Part shown: positions 63,613-64,000 of the stretch, piece after piece
Numbering within the stretch: the first letter of the stretch is position 1
How the letters are laid out: every line of letters starts with the position of its first letter
NCBI RefSeq assembly: GCF_007989605.1
Contig: NZ_BJUL01000004.1
Coordinates: 124,001-188,000, forward strand
Direction of reading: 5' to 3'
Source of the DNA: Vreelandella venusta
GTDB lineage: Bacteria; Pseudomonadota; Gammaproteobacteria; Pseudomonadales; Halomonadaceae
Length of the DNA stretch: 64,000 nucleotides
Notes under the pieces: model-generated
The model's input: only the letters and a program-made list of their open reading frames with translations
Database searches by the model: none
What the model was told of the DNA's origin: nothing
Made by a program: the position numbers and the translations under genes

Positions 63613-64000
63613 TTAACCGTTTTGGTTGATGACGGCTTCTACGACGCTGGAGGGCGCCTCGTCGTACTTCGCGAACTCCATAGAGTAGCTCGCACGGCCC
63701 TGGGTCTGAGAGCGCAGATCGGTTGCGTAACCGAACATCTCACCCAGCGGCACCGTTGCGCGGATGACTTTGCCGGAGCTGGAGTCATCCATGCCCTGCA
63801 CCAGACCGCGACGACGGTTCAGGTCACCCATGACGTCACCCATGAAATCTTCGGGGGTCACGACCTCGACCTTCATCACCGGTTCCAGCAGCACGGCCTT
63901 GGCCTTCCTGGCACCTTCTTTAACCGCCATGGAAGAAGCAATCTTAAACGCAGTCTCGTTAGAGTCCACGTCATGGTAAGAACCATCGTACAGCGTGACT
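63613..64000 (-). CDS. fusA: Elongation factor G, C-terminal part (partial)
   Basis: The gene runs off the right edge. The visible part (about 128 codons) includes [21 protein letters not shown] and the C-terminal domain V ([24 protein letters not shown] ... [13 protein letters not shown]-like end). This matches fusA before tuf in the standard str operon order. The rest is outside the window. Confidence 0.95.
   Translation of the reverse strand, partial: VTLYDGSYHDVDSNETAFKIASSMAVKEGARKAKAVLLEPVMKVEVVTPEDFMGDVMGDLNRRRGLVQGMDDSSSGKVIRATVPLGEMFGYATDLRSQTQGRASYSMEFAKYDEAPSSVVEAVINQNG

Noticed and set aside
62246-63616. 456-codon plus-strand ORF
   Set aside because: It lies exactly opposite tuf. 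Highly biased codon use in tuf opens the antisense frame, and the peptide has no recognisable domain.

Overview
The window looks like chromosomal DNA of a halophilic gammaproteobacterium of the Halomonadaceae (Halomonas or Vreelandella type). This is inferred from the gene content and protein style: an acidic UgpB, a Halomonas-type porin, DUF6435 and DUF6164 proteins, an S10-spc-alpha ribosomal cluster in gammaproteobacterial order, NtrBC-glnA control, and a type I-F CRISPR-Cas system. No database search was possible, so the family calls rest on recognising motifs. LAYOUT. 1-3.2 kb: the C-terminus of a membrane transporter, a Usp-family protein, a GIY-YIG protein and a YchJ-like protein, a small unknown, and argE. 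3.4-7.7 kb: the glycerol-3-phosphate importer ugpBAEC. 7.8-10.7 kb: an ECF42-type sigma factor with three downstream YCII/DUF1428 genes behind a matching ECF42-type promoter. 10.8-17.2 kb: a porin, a glycosyltransferase/PAP2 pair, small genes (43-aa membrane peptide, entericidin, hydrolase, DUF6435, ChaN), and a possible small RNA. 17.3-21.5 kb: ntrC, ntrB and glnA with NtrC-site palindromes and a sigma-54 promoter. 22-24.2 kb: a degenerate glycosyltransferase-like protein, an unknown and MscS. 24.3-36.4 kb: a complete type I-F CRISPR-Cas locus. 36.8-39.8 kb: zinc uptake (a Zur-box-like site, a 49-aa membrane ORF, znuCBA). 39.8-48.3 kb: housekeeping and metabolic genes, including a TPP riboswitch-thiM-thiE-LysR unit and a SPOR-tailed DD-carboxypeptidase. 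48.4-64 kb: the ribosomal protein cluster read leftward from fusA and tuf to rplQ. CRISPR LOCUS. cas1, cas2-3 and csy1-4 are all on the minus strand, followed by a terminator, a short leader with a boxA and an IHF-like site, then 45 intact repeats, one partly decayed repeat, and two further decayed relics. A hicAB toxin-antitoxin pair on the plus strand sits between cas2-3 and csy1. MAIN FINDING. Just upstream of hicA, in the 243-bp gap facing csy1, there are two degenerate repeats. Each keeps the 5+5+5 hairpin layout of the array repeat, and the first is followed by 7 of the 8 bases of the crRNA handle. They flank an 18-nt pseudo-spacer. The first 15 bases of that spacer match a nearby site (31352-31366) that directly follows a CC PAM. 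The only mismatches are at positions 6 and 12, the positions known to be unpaired in type I-F Csy complexes. The target overlaps the predicted promoter of the mini-array itself and lies about 80 bp upstream of csy1. I read this as a CreR/CreA-like mini-CRISPR that lets the Csy complex repress its own operon, with a HicAB module alongside it.
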